Shown piece after piece: positions 52,730 through 62,500 of a DNA stretch of 64,000 nucleotides. Source of the DNA: RYN-122 sp963761655 (GTDB taxonomy: Bacteria > Actinomycetota > Actinomycetes > Mycobacteriales > SCTD01). A program made the translations under genes and the position numbers. The first letter of the stretch is position 1, and every line of letters begins with the position of its first letter. The stretch lies in NCBI GenBank assembly GCA_963761655.1, contig CAVXHI010000011.1:558001-622000 (forward strand), read 5' to 3'. Below the pieces are notes generated by a model. The model was not told the origin of the DNA. It saw only the letters and a list, made by a program, of their open reading frames with translations, and did not search any database.

Positions 52730-53335
52730 GTGAAAGGGCGATGGCTGGCAGCGGCTGTCCTGGTGCTCCTGCTGCCCGCCTGCACCGGCAGCGCGTCCCC
52801 CCGGCCTGCGCCGGCGGAGGTCGAGGCGATCGTCGACGCACTGGACGGCCACTGGTCCCGCACCTACCCGACCGCCGTCGCGGACGGGCCGGCGGTCCTG
52901 TCCGTCGACGGCGACGCCGACACCGGCTGCGGGAGCGCCACGATCGACGAGGGCTCGTTCTACTGCGAGGACGACGAGACGGTCTACGTGCAGCAGACCG
53001 ACGTCGACGGGGCCTCGCCGGAGGCGCTGGTGTACCTGCTCGCCCACGAGTACGGGCACTACCTGCAGGCACGCACGGAGGTGCCGGAGCCCGCGGAGGG
53101 CACGGGTCCGGCGAGTGAGGTCGTGGCGTACGAGCAGCAGGCGGACTGCCTGGCGGGCGCCTTCGCCGGCTCCCGCGGCACCGAGCAGCTTGCCCGCTAC
53201 CGGCCCACCGTGACGAGCAGTGGTGACGACGCCGGGCCCGACGAGGTCGACCCGCGGGAGTACGACCACGGGACCGGCGAGGAGCGGTTCGCGGCGTTCA
53301 CCCGGGGCTTCCGCGGAGCGGACTGCCTCGCCTGA
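52730..53335 (+). CDS. Lipoprotein with zinc-metallopeptidase motif (neutral zinc metallopeptidase-like)
   Basis: 201 aa. Lipoprotein signal with lipobox LPAC near residue 15. The zinc motif HEYGHYLQ (HExxH) is near residue 107, with the downstream EQQADCLAGAFAG typical of the YpfJ/neutral zinc metallopeptidase family. Its length is on the short side. The GTG start has AGG upstream; a TACGGT box at 52688 may be its promoter. The substrate is unknown. Confidence 0.83.
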   Translation: MKGRWLAAAVLVLLLPACTGSASPRPAPAEVEAIVDALDGHWSRTYPTAVADGPAVLSVDGDADTGCGSATIDEGSFYCEDDETVYVQQTDVDGASPEALVYLLAHEYGHYLQARTEVPEPAEGTGPASEVVAYEQQADCLAGAFAGSRGTEQLARYRPTVTSSGDDAGPDEVDPREYDHGTGEERFAAFTRGFRGADCLA

Positions 53336-53372
53336 GCTGACGCTGGGGCAGGGCCGGACAGCTCCGGGTGGC

Positions 53373-54938
53373 CTACTCCCACTCGATGGTGCCCGGCGGC
53401 TTGCTCGTCACGTCGAGCACGACCCGGTTCACCTCGCGCACCTCGTTGGTGATCCGTGTCGAGATCCGCGCCAGGACGTCGTAGGGGATGCGCGACCAGT
53501 CGGCCGTCATCGCGTCCTCGCTCGACACCGGTCGCAGCACCACGGGGTGGCCGTACGTGCGGCCGTCGCCCTGGACGCCGACCGAGCGGACGTCGGCCAG
53601 CAGCACCACGGGGCACTGCCAGACGTCGCGGTCGAGCCCAGCGGCGGTGAGCTCCTCCCGGGCGATCGCGTCGGCCTCGCGGAGCAGCTCGAGGCGGTCG
53701 CGGGTGACCTCCCCGATGATCCGGATGCCGAGGCCCGGGCCCGGGAACGGCTGGCGCCACACGATCGGCTCGGGCAGCCCGAGCTCGAGGCCGAGGGCGC
53801 GGACCTCGTCCTTGAACAGCATCCGCAGCGGCTCGACGAGGGCGAACTGCAGGTCGTCCGGCAGCCCCCCGACGTTGTGGTGGCTCTTGATGTTCGACGT
53901 CCCGGCACCGCCGCCGGACTCGACGACGTCGGGGTAGAGCGTCCCCTGCACGAGGAACTCGACCTGCTCCTCCGCGCTGATGGCCCGGGCCTCGGCCTCG
54001 AACACGCGGATGAACTCGCGCCCGATGACCTTGCGCTTCGTCTCGGGGTCGGTGACACCGGCGAGGGCGTCGAGGAACTGGTCGGCGACCTTCGCGACCC
54101 GCAGCTCGACGCCGGTGGAGGCCACGAAGTCGGTCTCGACCTGCTCGGCCTCCCCCTTGCGGAGCAGCCCGTGGTCGACGAACACGCACGTCAGCTGGTC
54201 CCCGACGGCGCGCTGCACGAGGGCCGCGGCGACGGCGCTGTCGACGCCGCCGGACAGCCCGCAGACGACCTTGCCGGTGCCGACCTGCGCCCGGATCCGC
54301 TCGACCTGCTCCTCGACGATGTTGACCATCGTCCAGGTGGGCCGGCAGCCCGCGCCCTCGAGCAGGAACTTCTTGAGCACCGCCTGCCCGTGCTCGCTGT
54401 GCAGCACCTCGGGGTGGAACTGGACGCCGTACAGGCCGCGCTCGACGTCCTCGAAGGCGGCGACCGGGGTCTCCGGCGTCGACGCGGTGACGGCGAACCC
54501 GGCGGGAGCCTCGCTGACGGCGTCGTTGTGCGACATCCACACCGACTGCGACGTCGGGAGCCCGCTGAACAGCACGCCGGGGTCGACGACGGCGAGCGCG
54601 GTGCGGCCGAACTCGGCGGTGCCGGTGCGGGCGACCGTGCCGCCGAGGGAGGCGGCCATGGCCTGGAAGCCGTAGCAGATGCCGAACGTCGGGACGCCGG
54701 TCTCGAAGTACGCCGGGTCGAGCTGCGGGGCGCCCTCGGCGTACACCGACGACGGGCCGCCGGACAGGATCACGGCCTTCGGAGCACGGGCCCGGATCTC
54801 CTCGGCGGTGATCGTGTGCGGCACGACCTCGGAGTAGACGTGGCACTCGCGGACGCGACGGGCGATCAGCTGCGCGTACTGCGCCCCGAAGTCGACGACG
54901 AGGACGAGGTCGGCGTCTGCCGGAAGGTGCGCGCTCAC
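53373..54938 (-). CDS. guaA: GMP synthase (glutamine-hydrolysing)
   Basis: 521 aa, normal length. It converts XMP to GMP, the step after GuaB. The class I amidotransferase domain has FGICYGFQAM with the catalytic Cys near residue 86 and GVQFHPEV with His. The ATP-pyrophosphatase motif is GLSGGVDSAV near 230, and the C-terminal dimerisation domain has RQPFPGPGLGIR. GTG at 54938 follows a TAGCCT box by 7 nt, so the mRNA is probably leaderless. Confidence 0.96.
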   Translation of the reverse strand: MSAHLPADADLVLVVDFGAQYAQLIARRVRECHVYSEVVPHTITAEEIRARAPKAVILSGGPSSVYAEGAPQLDPAYFETGVPTFGICYGFQAMAASLGGTVARTGTAEFGRTALAVVDPGVLFSGLPTSQSVWMSHNDAVSEAPAGFAVTASTPETPVAAFEDVERGLYGVQFHPEVLHSEHGQAVLKKFLLEGAGCRPTWTMVNIVEEQVERIRAQVGTGKVVCGLSGGVDSAVAAALVQRAVGDQLTCVFVDHGLLRKGEAEQVETDFVASTGVELRVAKVADQFLDALAGVTDPETKRKVIGREFIRVFEAEARAISAEEQVEFLVQGTLYPDVVESGGGAGTSNIKSHHNVGGLPDDLQFALVEPLRMLFKDEVRALGLELGLPEPIVWRQPFPGPGLGIRIIGEVTRDRLELLREADAIAREELTAAGLDRDVWQCPVVLLADVRSVGVQGDGRTYGHPVVLRPVSSEDAMTADWSRIPYDVLARISTRITNEVREVNRVVLDVTSKPPGTIEWE

Positions 54939-54945
54939 GAGCCCG

Positions 54946-54951
54946 AGGCTA
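54946..54951 (-). promoter_or_regulatory. Leaderless -10 box of guaA
   Basis: TAGCCT ends 7 nt before GTG 54938. No ribosome site is present. Confidence 0.55.
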
Positions 54952-55045
54952 CCGACGCCGCCCCCGCGCTGGTGCGGCCGTCGCAGCAGGAGCGCGGCAC
55001 CGGACGGCGAACAGAGCAGCACACCCCTTCTGCTCCGGAGTCCCC

Positions 55046-58000
55046 GTGCACCTGCGCCGCACCCTCCTGCCGCTGCTCGCGGCCGTCCTCGTCGCCGGTC
55101 CGGCGGCCTACGCCGCCACGGCCCCGAGCCCGACGCCCGCCACGACGCCGACCTCCTTCAGCCCGGCCGTCCCCCTGTTCGACGCCGAGGGGGCGTCGAC
55201 GCTCGGAGCCGAGCCGTCGATCGAGGTCGACAGCAAGGGCCACGTCTACGTGAGCGCCCCGGCCGGCGTGCCGACCGGAGGCTGCCCCTTCTGGGACGTG
55301 CACCCCGACAGCCTGAGCACCGACGGGAAGCCCTACGACTACCGCGGGACCATCGACGTCGACCACGCCTCCGTCGGCGGTGGCGACTGCGACATCTCGG
55401 TCACCCCCCACGCGGGCGCCTACGACCAGGTCTCCGTCACCAGCCTGTCCCTGGCGAACCTGACGTCCAACACGACGAGCGACGGCGGGCAGACCTTCCA
55501 GGTCGCCGCCAACCCGGCGTCGCAGCAGGTGTTCGGCGTCGACCGGCAGTGGCAGGCCAGCGACCCCGGCCTGGACCGCCACTACCTCAGCGTCCACGAC
55601 CTGGCGACGACGAACATCCAGGTGAGCGTCGCGATCGACGGCGGCTACCAGTACGTGCAGAACACGCCGGCGATCAACCCGGACCAGGCCCCCGGCGCCA
55701 CCGGAGCCGGTGGCAACCACTTCGGCACCACCGTCGTCGACCCCGTGACGCACAAGCTGTACATCCCGTTCCTGGCGCCGGGGCCGGACGAGGTGTCCGG
55801 CGAGGAGCACGCCGTCTGGGTGGCGGAGGGCGACCCCTGTGCTCTCGCGCCCTGCACGAAGGGCCTGCCCGCGGGACCCATCAGCTGGACGAACCACCTC
55901 GTCTACACGGCTTCCGACACCGTCCAGCTGTCGCACATCTTCCCGGCGATCGCGATCGACAGAGCCGGCCAGGTCTACCTCGCCTGGACCGGCGACACGA
56001 CGTCACCGGCCACCGCGGGCGCTGCGCAGAGCGACAACCGGATCTTCTTCACGCACAGCACGGGCAGCGACGTCGCCGCCGGCTCGTGGTCGGCTCCGGT
56101 CGCGATCGACCCGGGCACCGCCCACAGCAACATGTTCCCGTGGCTCATCGCCGGTGACGCCGGCCAGGTCGCCGCCGTCTGGTACCAGTCGAAGATCGCG
56201 CCCGGAGGCGACTGCACCGGCCGCACCGGGATCCTCGGCGACGGGAACGGCGTCAACAACAACTGCCGCAACGACTGGACCGTCGGCTACGCCCAGACGG
56301 CCGACGCCGGGGACTCGTTCTCGCGGTCCACGGCGAGCGGCGTCGTGCACAACGGCTCCGTCTGCGACTCGGGGACCACCTGCCTGACCACGAGCGGCGA
56401 CCGCACGCTGCTGGACTTCTTCGACGTGGCCCTCGACCCGCAGGGCCGCCCCAACATCGCGTTCGTCAGCGACACGCGGGCGCCGGGAACAGCAGACGTC
56501 CAGTACACCCGGCTCTGCTCCGGCACCTCGCTGACCGGCGTCACCGTCTCCGGCCCGTGCGGGCCGCTCGGCACCACGGCACCCTGTCCGGCCGACGCCG
56601 CCTACACGGACGTCGCCGGGGACGCCAACAGCGCGCTCGGCCTGGCCGCCGGAGGCCCCAGCGACCCCGCGCTGGACGTGGTGGCCGGAAAGGTCACCAC
56701 CACACCGGCCGGCCTGGTCCTCAGCGTCCGGCTGAGCGACCTGGCGCCGGGCGAGACCGGACAGATCGTCGAGCAGCACTTCTCGATCGACGGCAAGGGC
56801 TACTACGTCTTCGCCCAGCGAGCGACGGGGACCGACGAGGTCACCCACGTCTACGGGACCAGCGACGCCACCACCCTGCGCGGTGAGCTGGGCAGCACGA
56901 CCGGGACGTTCGACGACACCACCGACACCGTCACGACGCTGTTCCCGAAGACGGCACTGACCCCGTACGAGGACGGCTCGCTGCTGACCGGCCTGGTCGT
57001 GACGACGCGCCGCGACGGCGTCGTGCTCATCCCTGACGCCGACACGGCGACAGCACCGTGCAGCTACACCGTGGGGGCGGCACCCGGCACCCCCACGGCC
57101 TCGACCAGCCCGACCACCAGCCCGACCGCGAGTGCGACCACGAGCGCGACGGGCAGCCCCACCAGCACACCCACCCCGACGCCGACATCCACCCCGACGT
57201 CCACCCCCACCGGCACGCCCACCAGCACGCCCACCTCGACGCCGACGCCTGAGACCTCCAGCACGCCCTCCGCCACGGGCACCCCGACCCCCGAGACGCC
57301 GACGGTCCCGCCCACCAGCGCAGCCCCCTCGACCGGCCCGGTCATCAGCACCCCGACCGGCACGCCGGACAGCACCCCGACGAGCAGCCCCACCAGCACC
57401 CCCACCGGCACACCCAGCAGCGCCGCCCCCTCCCCGTCCGGCAGCACCTCCTCGACGCCGACCCCGGCGCAGACCGCGACCGACGGTCCGAGCAGCAGCC
57501 CCACGGCCGGCCCGACCGGCGGCACCACGACCCCGCCTGCGGCCCTGTGCAGCACGCCCACCACCCGGACGGCCCGTTCCCGCGTGCTCGCCGGCTCCTC
57601 GGTACCGGTGGTCGTCTCGGCTCCCGCGGGCACGCTCGTGCGCCTGCTGGCCTACAGCCGGCCGAACACCAGGTACGCGCCGGTCCGCACCCTGACCACC
57701 GGCGCCGACGGCACGGTCACCACGACGGTCCGGCTGGGCACCAACACGCGCATGTACGCGCAGCAGGTCGGGTGCGCACAGGTCGGCCCGAGCACCGCGG
57801 TGACGGTCCAGCGCACCGTCAGCCTGAGGAGCTCGCGCCTGTCGGCCAAGCGCTACGCCTTCTCCGGCGACACGCTCCCCGCCCGCCAGGGCACGCTCGT
57901 GACCGTGTACGCCGACGGACGGATGCTCGCCCAGGCCCGGACCGACGCCAAGGGGCACTACCGCGCGGTCCACGCCTTCGCCGAGGCGGGCCGGCTCGCC

Positions 58001-58075
58001 CTGGTCAGCCGGGTCGGGAAGGACAGCGTCGCGGACGGGAACGCGAGCCGCCCGGTGGTGCTGGCCGTCCGCTGA
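55046..58075 (+). CDS. Large secreted protein, sialidase/BNR-like N-terminal region with Thr/Pro linker
   Basis: 1009 aa. Signal peptide (LLPLLAAVLVAGPAAYA). Residues ~45-500 show repeated SDGGQTF, GHVYVS, GQVYLAW-like segments, as in beta-propeller (BNR/sialidase-like) proteins. A beta domain follows (~510-670), then a Thr/Ser/Pro linker (~675-835) and a C-terminal domain of about 165 residues with Cys pairs. No catalytic motif was found. The GTG start has GGAG 6 nt upstream. It may bind surfaces or polysaccharides. Confidence 0.75.
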   Translation: MHLRRTLLPLLAAVLVAGPAAYAATAPSPTPATTPTSFSPAVPLFDAEGASTLGAEPSIEVDSKGHVYVSAPAGVPTGGCPFWDVHPDSLSTDGKPYDYRGTIDVDHASVGGGDCDISVTPHAGAYDQVSVTSLSLANLTSNTTSDGGQTFQVAANPASQQVFGVDRQWQASDPGLDRHYLSVHDLATTNIQVSVAIDGGYQYVQNTPAINPDQAPGATGAGGNHFGTTVVDPVTHKLYIPFLAPGPDEVSGEEHAVWVAEGDPCALAPCTKGLPAGPISWTNHLVYTASDTVQLSHIFPAIAIDRAGQVYLAWTGDTTSPATAGAAQSDNRIFFTHSTGSDVAAGSWSAPVAIDPGTAHSNMFPWLIAGDAGQVAAVWYQSKIAPGGDCTGRTGILGDGNGVNNNCRNDWTVGYAQTADAGDSFSRSTASGVVHNGSVCDSGTTCLTTSGDRTLLDFFDVALDPQGRPNIAFVSDTRAPGTADVQYTRLCSGTSLTGVTVSGPCGPLGTTAPCPADAAYTDVAGDANSALGLAAGGPSDPALDVVAGKVTTTPAGLVLSVRLSDLAPGETGQIVEQHFSIDGKGYYVFAQRATGTDEVTHVYGTSDATTLRGELGSTTGTFDDTTDTVTTLFPKTALTPYEDGSLLTGLVVTTRRDGVVLIPDADTATAPCSYTVGAAPGTPTASTSPTTSPTASATTSATGSPTSTPTPTPTSTPTSTPTGTPTSTPTSTPTPETSSTPSATGTPTPETPTVPPTSAAPSTGPVISTPTGTPDSTPTSSPTSTPTGTPSSAAPSPSGSTSSTPTPAQTATDGPSSSPTAGPTGGTTTPPAALCSTPTTRTARSRVLAGSSVPVVVSAPAGTLVRLLAYSRPNTRYAPVRTLTTGADGTVTTTVRLGTNTRMYAQQVGCAQVGPSTAVTVQRTVSLRSSRLSAKRYAFSGDTLPARQGTLVTVYADGRMLAQARTDAKGHYRAVHAFAEAGRLALVSRVGKDSVADGNASRPVVLAVR

Positions 58076-58085
58076 GCTCCCGCGC

Positions 58086-58116
58086 GGGCCCGGCCCTGCA
58101 CCACCGGGCCGGGCCC
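58086..58116 (+). terminator. Terminator after the large secreted protein gene
   Basis: GGGCCCGGCCC, a 9-nt loop and its exact complement, 11-bp stem, 11 nt past the stop. Confidence 0.75.
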
Positions 58117-58137
58117 GTGGCCTGTCACCCTGTCCCT

Positions 58138-58851
58138 GTGACGCGCGCGCGGCAGGCCCTGCTCGACCACTGGAGGCGCGACGCTCTGGCCCGCCCGCTC
58201 GGCGGCGTCCTCGACCTCGGCGACGCCCAGGCCCACAGCCTCGGGATCCCCGTCCCGCAGTGGAACGGCCTCCTGCTCCGGCAGCCCGCGAGCGACGACG
58301 TCTACGCGGCGGCCGCGGCCTGGTTCGCGGAGCGGGGCACGGCCTGGGGGATCGTCGTGCCGGAGGAGGTCGACCACGCCCCGCCGGGCGGGACCCTCCT
58401 GCACGACCTCCCGGTCCTCACCCGCTCCCTGCAGGACCTGCCCGCCCTGCCGCGCCTCCCCTACGACGCCGACCCGGCGCCGACCGAGGTCGCCGACGTG
58501 CAGACGGCCGCGTTCGACGACCCGCCCGGTCTCTGCCTGCGCTTCGTGGAGCCGGTGCTCGCCGCCGCGTGGCGACGCACCGTCGTCGTCCAGCAGGACG
58601 GCGTCCCGGTGGCGACGGCCTGCGTCTCGCTCGGGCAGCAGGGCGAGGCCGTCGTGTTCGACGTCGCCGTCCTGCCGTCGGCCCAGCGCCGCGGGCTCGG
58701 CCGGGCCGTGACGCTCTGGTGCCTGCACCAGGCCGCGGACGCCGGCTGCGACCTCGTCCTGCTCAACCCGTCCGACGCCGGCCGCGCCCTCTACGCCGGC
58801 CTCGGCTTCACCCCCGCGCCGGCCTGGCGGATCTGGCGCCCTGCGGCCTGA
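58138..58851 (+). CDS. GNAT family N-acetyltransferase
   Basis: 237 aa. The C-terminal half has the GNAT fold: VVVQQDGVPVATACVSLG, motif A VFDVAVLPSAQRRGLGRAV near residue 182 (QRRGLG binds the CoA pyrophosphate) and LLNPSDAGRALYAGLGF. The N-terminal half (~1-110) is an additional, probably degenerate, domain. No ribosome site; a CACCCT box lies 6 nt before the GTG. The substrate is unknown. Confidence 0.87.
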   Translation: MTRARQALLDHWRRDALARPLGGVLDLGDAQAHSLGIPVPQWNGLLLRQPASDDVYAAAAAWFAERGTAWGIVVPEEVDHAPPGGTLLHDLPVLTRSLQDLPALPRLPYDADPAPTEVADVQTAAFDDPPGLCLRFVEPVLAAAWRRTVVVQQDGVPVATACVSLGQQGEAVVFDVAVLPSAQRRGLGRAVTLWCLHQAADAGCDLVLLNPSDAGRALYAGLGFTPAPAWRIWRPAA

Positions 58852-58863
58852 CCCGGTGCCGGC

Positions 58864-59772
58864 TCAGCCGGGCGCGAGGCGCTGGAGCTCGCTGCCGTCG
58901 CGGTCGTAGAGGACGAGGTCGCCCCCGACCAGTCCGGCGCGGCTCGCGCCCGACACCAGCACGGGTGCGCCGTTGCAGCCGATCAGCGTCGAGGGGCCGC
59001 TCGTCGCCAGCAGCCGGCCGCGGCTGCCGAGGGCGTACCGACCCGCCGCTCCGTTGCAGCCGTCCGAGCCGGAGTACCGGCCGTCGGCGGCGAACAGCAG
59101 CTCGGCCTTCGTCTGCTCGGCGCCCCGCGGAACCCAGCGGCGCTGCAGCTGCTCCGGTGTCGGGGCCTGCGCGGTGGGCGGCAGCGGCGGAGGGACGCCC
59201 GCGCGGGCCCGGCGCCTCGCCGAGACCGACGGCGCGGGAGCCGGTCCGCCCCCGCGGTTCGGCCCGTAGGTCGGTCGGAGCGCCTGGGGCTCCAGCCGGG
59301 CGAGGGCGTGCCCCTCGGCGTCCTGCAGCAGCCGGGCGTCGCCGTCGACGTCGAACCGCTCGGCGCTCTGCAGCCAGGGCACCGCCTCGGGGCGGGCGGC
59401 GTCGGGGCAGGTGCCGTCACCGCTGCCGGAGGAGGCGACGAACAGCCCCTCGGGCCCGTCGGCGTCCCAGTCGGCGTCGACGACCCCGCAGTCGCGGAAC
59501 ACCTCGATGTCGTCGGCGACCTGGAGCACCGTCCCCGCTTCCACGCCCTTGCCGCTGACGGCCCAGGTGCCCACGAGGTCGAGCGCGTCGCGTCCGGGTG
59601 CGGCGGGCCTGGAGGTCCCGGACGACGACGGCTCGGGGCTGGCGACCGGCACCGTCGAGGTGGCGGCAGCACCCCGGTCCTGCCCGAGCGCGTCGACGTC
59701 GGTGCGCGACCCGCAGCCGCTCACACAGGTCCCGAGGAGCACGACGGCGAGCAGGCGGCAGGTCGGCGTCAC
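58864..59772 (-). CDS. META-domain lipoprotein
   Basis: 302 aa. Lipobox VSGC at residues ~17-20. A Pro/Ser linker, a middle domain (GTWAVSGKGVEAGTVLQV), and a C-terminal META-like domain (~210-300): RRWVPRG, FAADGRYSGSDGCNGAAGRY, TLIGCNGAP, VLYDRDGSELQRL. META domains occur in heat-shock HslJ-type and stress lipoproteins. It is downstream of guaB3 on the same strand, 35 nt away, so co-transcription is possible. Confidence 0.78.
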   Translation of the reverse strand: MTPTCRLLAVVLLGTCVSGCGSRTDVDALGQDRGAAATSTVPVASPEPSSSGTSRPAAPGRDALDLVGTWAVSGKGVEAGTVLQVADDIEVFRDCGVVDADWDADGPEGLFVASSGSGDGTCPDAARPEAVPWLQSAERFDVDGDARLLQDAEGHALARLEPQALRPTYGPNRGGGPAPAPSVSARRRARAGVPPPLPPTAQAPTPEQLQRRWVPRGAEQTKAELLFAADGRYSGSDGCNGAAGRYALGSRGRLLATSGPSTLIGCNGAPVLVSGASRAGLVGGDLVLYDRDGSELQRLAPG

Positions 59773-59807
59773 GGGAGTGGGACGCCGCCGGACGCGCCCC
59801 GGTTCCC

Positions 59808-60974
59808 TCAGGCCCCCATGCCTCGGCCCTGGGCGTGCTGCAGGCTCTTGCCCTCGGTGCGGTTGGCCGGCGCGACCATGACCTCGACCCGCTGGAACTC
59901 CTTGATCGAGGAGTAGCCGGTGAGGGCCATCGAGCGGCGCAGCGCCCCGAAGATCCCGGTGGTGCCGTCGTCGGTGAGGGCCGGGCCGAGCAGGACCTGC
60001 TCGAGGGTGCCCACCTGCTCGACCTGCACCCGCGTGCCGCGCGGGACCTCGGGGTGGTGGCTGCCGTGGCCCCAGTGCCAGCCGCGGCCCGGCGCCTCGG
60101 AGGCCCGGGCCAGCGGGCTGCCCATCATCACCGCGTCCGCGCCGCAGGCGATGGCCTTGGCGACGTCGCCGCCGGTGCGCATGCCGCCGTCGGCGATCAC
60201 GTGCACGTAGCGGCCGCCGGACTCGTCGAGGTAGTCGCGGCGGGCACCGGCGGCGTCGGCGATGGCGGTGGCCATGGGGACGCCGATGCCGAGCACGCCG
60301 CGCGTGGTGTTGGCCTGGCCCGGCCCGACGCCGACCATGATCCCCGCCGCACCGGTGCGCATGAGGTGCAGCGCCGACTGGTAGGTCGCGCAGCCACCGA
60401 CGAGCACGGGGACGTCGAGGTCGGCGATGAAACGCTTGAGGTTGAGCGGCTCGTGCCGGGTGCTCACGTGCTCGGCCGAGACGACGGTGCCCTGGATGAC
60501 GAACAGGTCGACGCCGCTGTCGAGCACCGTCTGGGCGAACTGGACCGTCCGCTGCGGGGTGAGCGAGGCGGCCGTGGTGACGCCGGCGTCGCGCACCTGC
60601 TTGATCCGCGCGGTGATGAGGTCGGCCTTGACCGGCTCGGCGTACAGCTCGCGCATGCGGGCCAGCGCGCCGTCGGCCGGCAGCTCGGCGATCTCCTTCA
60701 GGGCGGCCGACGGGTCGTCGTAGCGGGTCCACAGGCCCTCGAGGTCGAGCACGCCGAGGCCGCCGAGGCGCCCGATCTCGATGGCGGTCTCCGGCGAGAC
60801 GACGCCGTCCATCGCGCTCGCGACCAGCGGCAGCTCGAACCGGTAGGCGTCGATCTCCCAGGCGATCGAGACGTCCTGCGGGTCGCGGGTGCGGCGGGAC
60901 GGGACGATCGCGATGTCGTCGAACCCGTACGCGCGGCGCCCGGTCTTGCCCATGCCGATCTCGACGTCTGCCAC
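59808..60974 (-). CDS. guaB3: GuaB3 family IMP dehydrogenase-related protein
   Basis: 388 aa, no CBS insert. The TIM barrel is that of IMPDH: DDIAIVPSRRTRDPQDVS, VASAMDGVV, IADGGMRTGGDVAKAI and GADAVMMGSPLARA. The catalytic-loop motif GxGPGSICTTR of true IMPDH reads GVGPGQANTTR, so the active Cys is Asn. This follows the GuaB3 pattern; its activity is debated. It is placed 3 nt after guaB, as in other actinobacteria. Confidence 0.93.
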   Translation of the reverse strand: MADVEIGMGKTGRRAYGFDDIAIVPSRRTRDPQDVSIAWEIDAYRFELPLVASAMDGVVSPETAIEIGRLGGLGVLDLEGLWTRYDDPSAALKEIAELPADGALARMRELYAEPVKADLITARIKQVRDAGVTTAASLTPQRTVQFAQTVLDSGVDLFVIQGTVVSAEHVSTRHEPLNLKRFIADLDVPVLVGGCATYQSALHLMRTGAAGIMVGVGPGQANTTRGVLGIGVPMATAIADAAGARRDYLDESGGRYVHVIADGGMRTGGDVAKAIACGADAVMMGSPLARASEAPGRGWHWGHGSHHPEVPRGTRVQVEQVGTLEQVLLGPALTDDGTTGIFGALRRSMALTGYSSIKEFQRVEVMVAPANRTEGKSLQHAQGRGMGA

Positions 60975-60977
60975 GGT

Positions 60978-62477
60978 CTAGCGCCCTCCGCTGTAGTTCG
61001 GCGCCTCGGCCGTGATCTGGACGTCGTGCGGGTGGCTCTCCTTGAGCCCCGCGGCCGTGATCTGCACGAAGCGGCCCTTCTCCTGCAGCTCCGGCACGGT
61101 GCGCGCGCCGACGTAGAACATCGACTGCTGCAGCCCGCCGACGAGCTGGTGGACGACGCCGGACAGCGGCCCGCGGTAGGCGACCTGACCCTCGATGCCC
61201 TCCGGGACGATCTTGTCGTCGGTGGCGACGTCGGCCTGGAAGTAGCGGTCCTTGCTGTAGCTCTTCTTGCCGCGGGAGGCCATCGCCCCGAGCGAGCCCA
61301 TCCCCCGGTAGCTCTTGTACTGCTTGCCGCCGACGAAGACGACGTCGCCGGGCGCCTCCTCGGTGCCGGCGAACATCGAGCCGATCATCACGGTGTCGGC
61401 CCCGGCGACCAGCGCCTTGGCGATGTCGCCGGAGTACGCCAGGCCGCCGTCGCCGACGACGGGGACGCCGGCCGGCTTGCACGCCTGGGCCGCCTCGTGG
61501 ATGGCGGTGACCTGCGGGACCCCGACGCCGGCGACGACGCGGGTGGTGCAGATCGAGCCCGGCCCGACGCCGACCTTCACGCCGTCCACCCCGGCGTCGA
61601 CCAGGGCCTGCGCGCCCGCCTTCGTCGCGATGTTGCCGGCCAGCACCTGCACGTGGCGGGTGGCGGGGTCGCTCTTGAGCCGCCGGATCATGTCGAGCAT
61701 GAGCCGGGCGTGGCCGTTGGCGACGTCGGGCACGAGCACGTCCACGCCGGCCTCGACCAGGGTGGTGGCCCGCTCCCAGGCGTCCCCGAAGTAGCCGATC
61801 GCCGCCCCGACGAGGAGCCTGCCGTCGGCGTCCTTGGAGGCGTGGGGGTACTGCTCGGACTTCACGAAGTCCTTGACCGTGATGAGACCGGTGAGCCGGT
61901 CCTGCGCGTCGACGATCGGCAGCCGCTCGCGCTTGTGCTGGCGCAGGATCGCGGTGGCGTCGTCGCGGCTGATGCCCTCGGGGGCGGTCACCAGCGGCAT
62001 CGGCGTCATGACGTCGGAGACCAGGGTGCCGCCCCACTCGGCCACGGGCGTGAAGCGCAGGTCGCGGTTGGTGACCATGCCGAGCAGCAGGCCGCCCTCG
62101 TCCACGACCGGCAGGCCGCTCACCCGGTACTGGCCGCAGACCGCGTCCAGCTCCTCGAGGGTGGCCTTCGGGCCGATGGTGATCGGGTTGGTGATGCGGC
62201 CGGTCTGGGTGCGCTTCACGAGGTCGACCTGGTAGGCCTGGTCCTCGATCGACAGGTTGCGGTGGAGGACCCCGATGCCGCCGTGGCGGGCCATCGCGAT
62301 CGCCATCCGCGACTCGGTCACGGTGTCCATGGCACTGCTCACCAGGGGCAGCCGCAGGCTGATCCCCCGGGTGAGGCGCGTGGTGGTGTCGACCTCGCTG
62401 GGGATCACGTCGGTCTCCCCCGGCAGGAGCAGGACGTCGTCGTACGTGAGGCCCAGGGGGGCGACCAGCGAGGACAC
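60978..62477 (-). CDS. guaB: IMP dehydrogenase
   Basis: 499 aa, full length. It oxidises IMP to XMP with NAD, the committed GMP step. The TIM barrel is split by two CBS domains (~95-215). VGVGPGSICTTRVV carries the catalytic Cys near residue 307, followed by GDGGLAYSGDIAKA and the GSMFAGTEEAPG flap. The GTG start has GGAG 4-8 nt upstream. It is downstream of rsdA/sigD and upstream of guaB3. Confidence 0.97.
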   Translation of the reverse strand: MSSLVAPLGLTYDDVLLLPGETDVIPSEVDTTTRLTRGISLRLPLVSSAMDTVTESRMAIAMARHGGIGVLHRNLSIEDQAYQVDLVKRTQTGRITNPITIGPKATLEELDAVCGQYRVSGLPVVDEGGLLLGMVTNRDLRFTPVAEWGGTLVSDVMTPMPLVTAPEGISRDDATAILRQHKRERLPIVDAQDRLTGLITVKDFVKSEQYPHASKDADGRLLVGAAIGYFGDAWERATTLVEAGVDVLVPDVANGHARLMLDMIRRLKSDPATRHVQVLAGNIATKAGAQALVDAGVDGVKVGVGPGSICTTRVVAGVGVPQVTAIHEAAQACKPAGVPVVGDGGLAYSGDIAKALVAGADTVMIGSMFAGTEEAPGDVVFVGGKQYKSYRGMGSLGAMASRGKKSYSKDRYFQADVATDDKIVPEGIEGQVAYRGPLSGVVHQLVGGLQQSMFYVGARTVPELQEKGRFVQITAAGLKESHPHDVQITAEAPNYSGGR

Positions 62478-62500
62478 GTGGCTCCTTCGGTGCGGGCACC

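Noticed and set aside
58864..62499. A 1211-codon minus-strand frame across META, guaB3 and guaB
   Set aside because: Only its last part is the META lipoprotein; the rest is an out-of-frame shadow of guaB and guaB3, which have clear motifs and starts.
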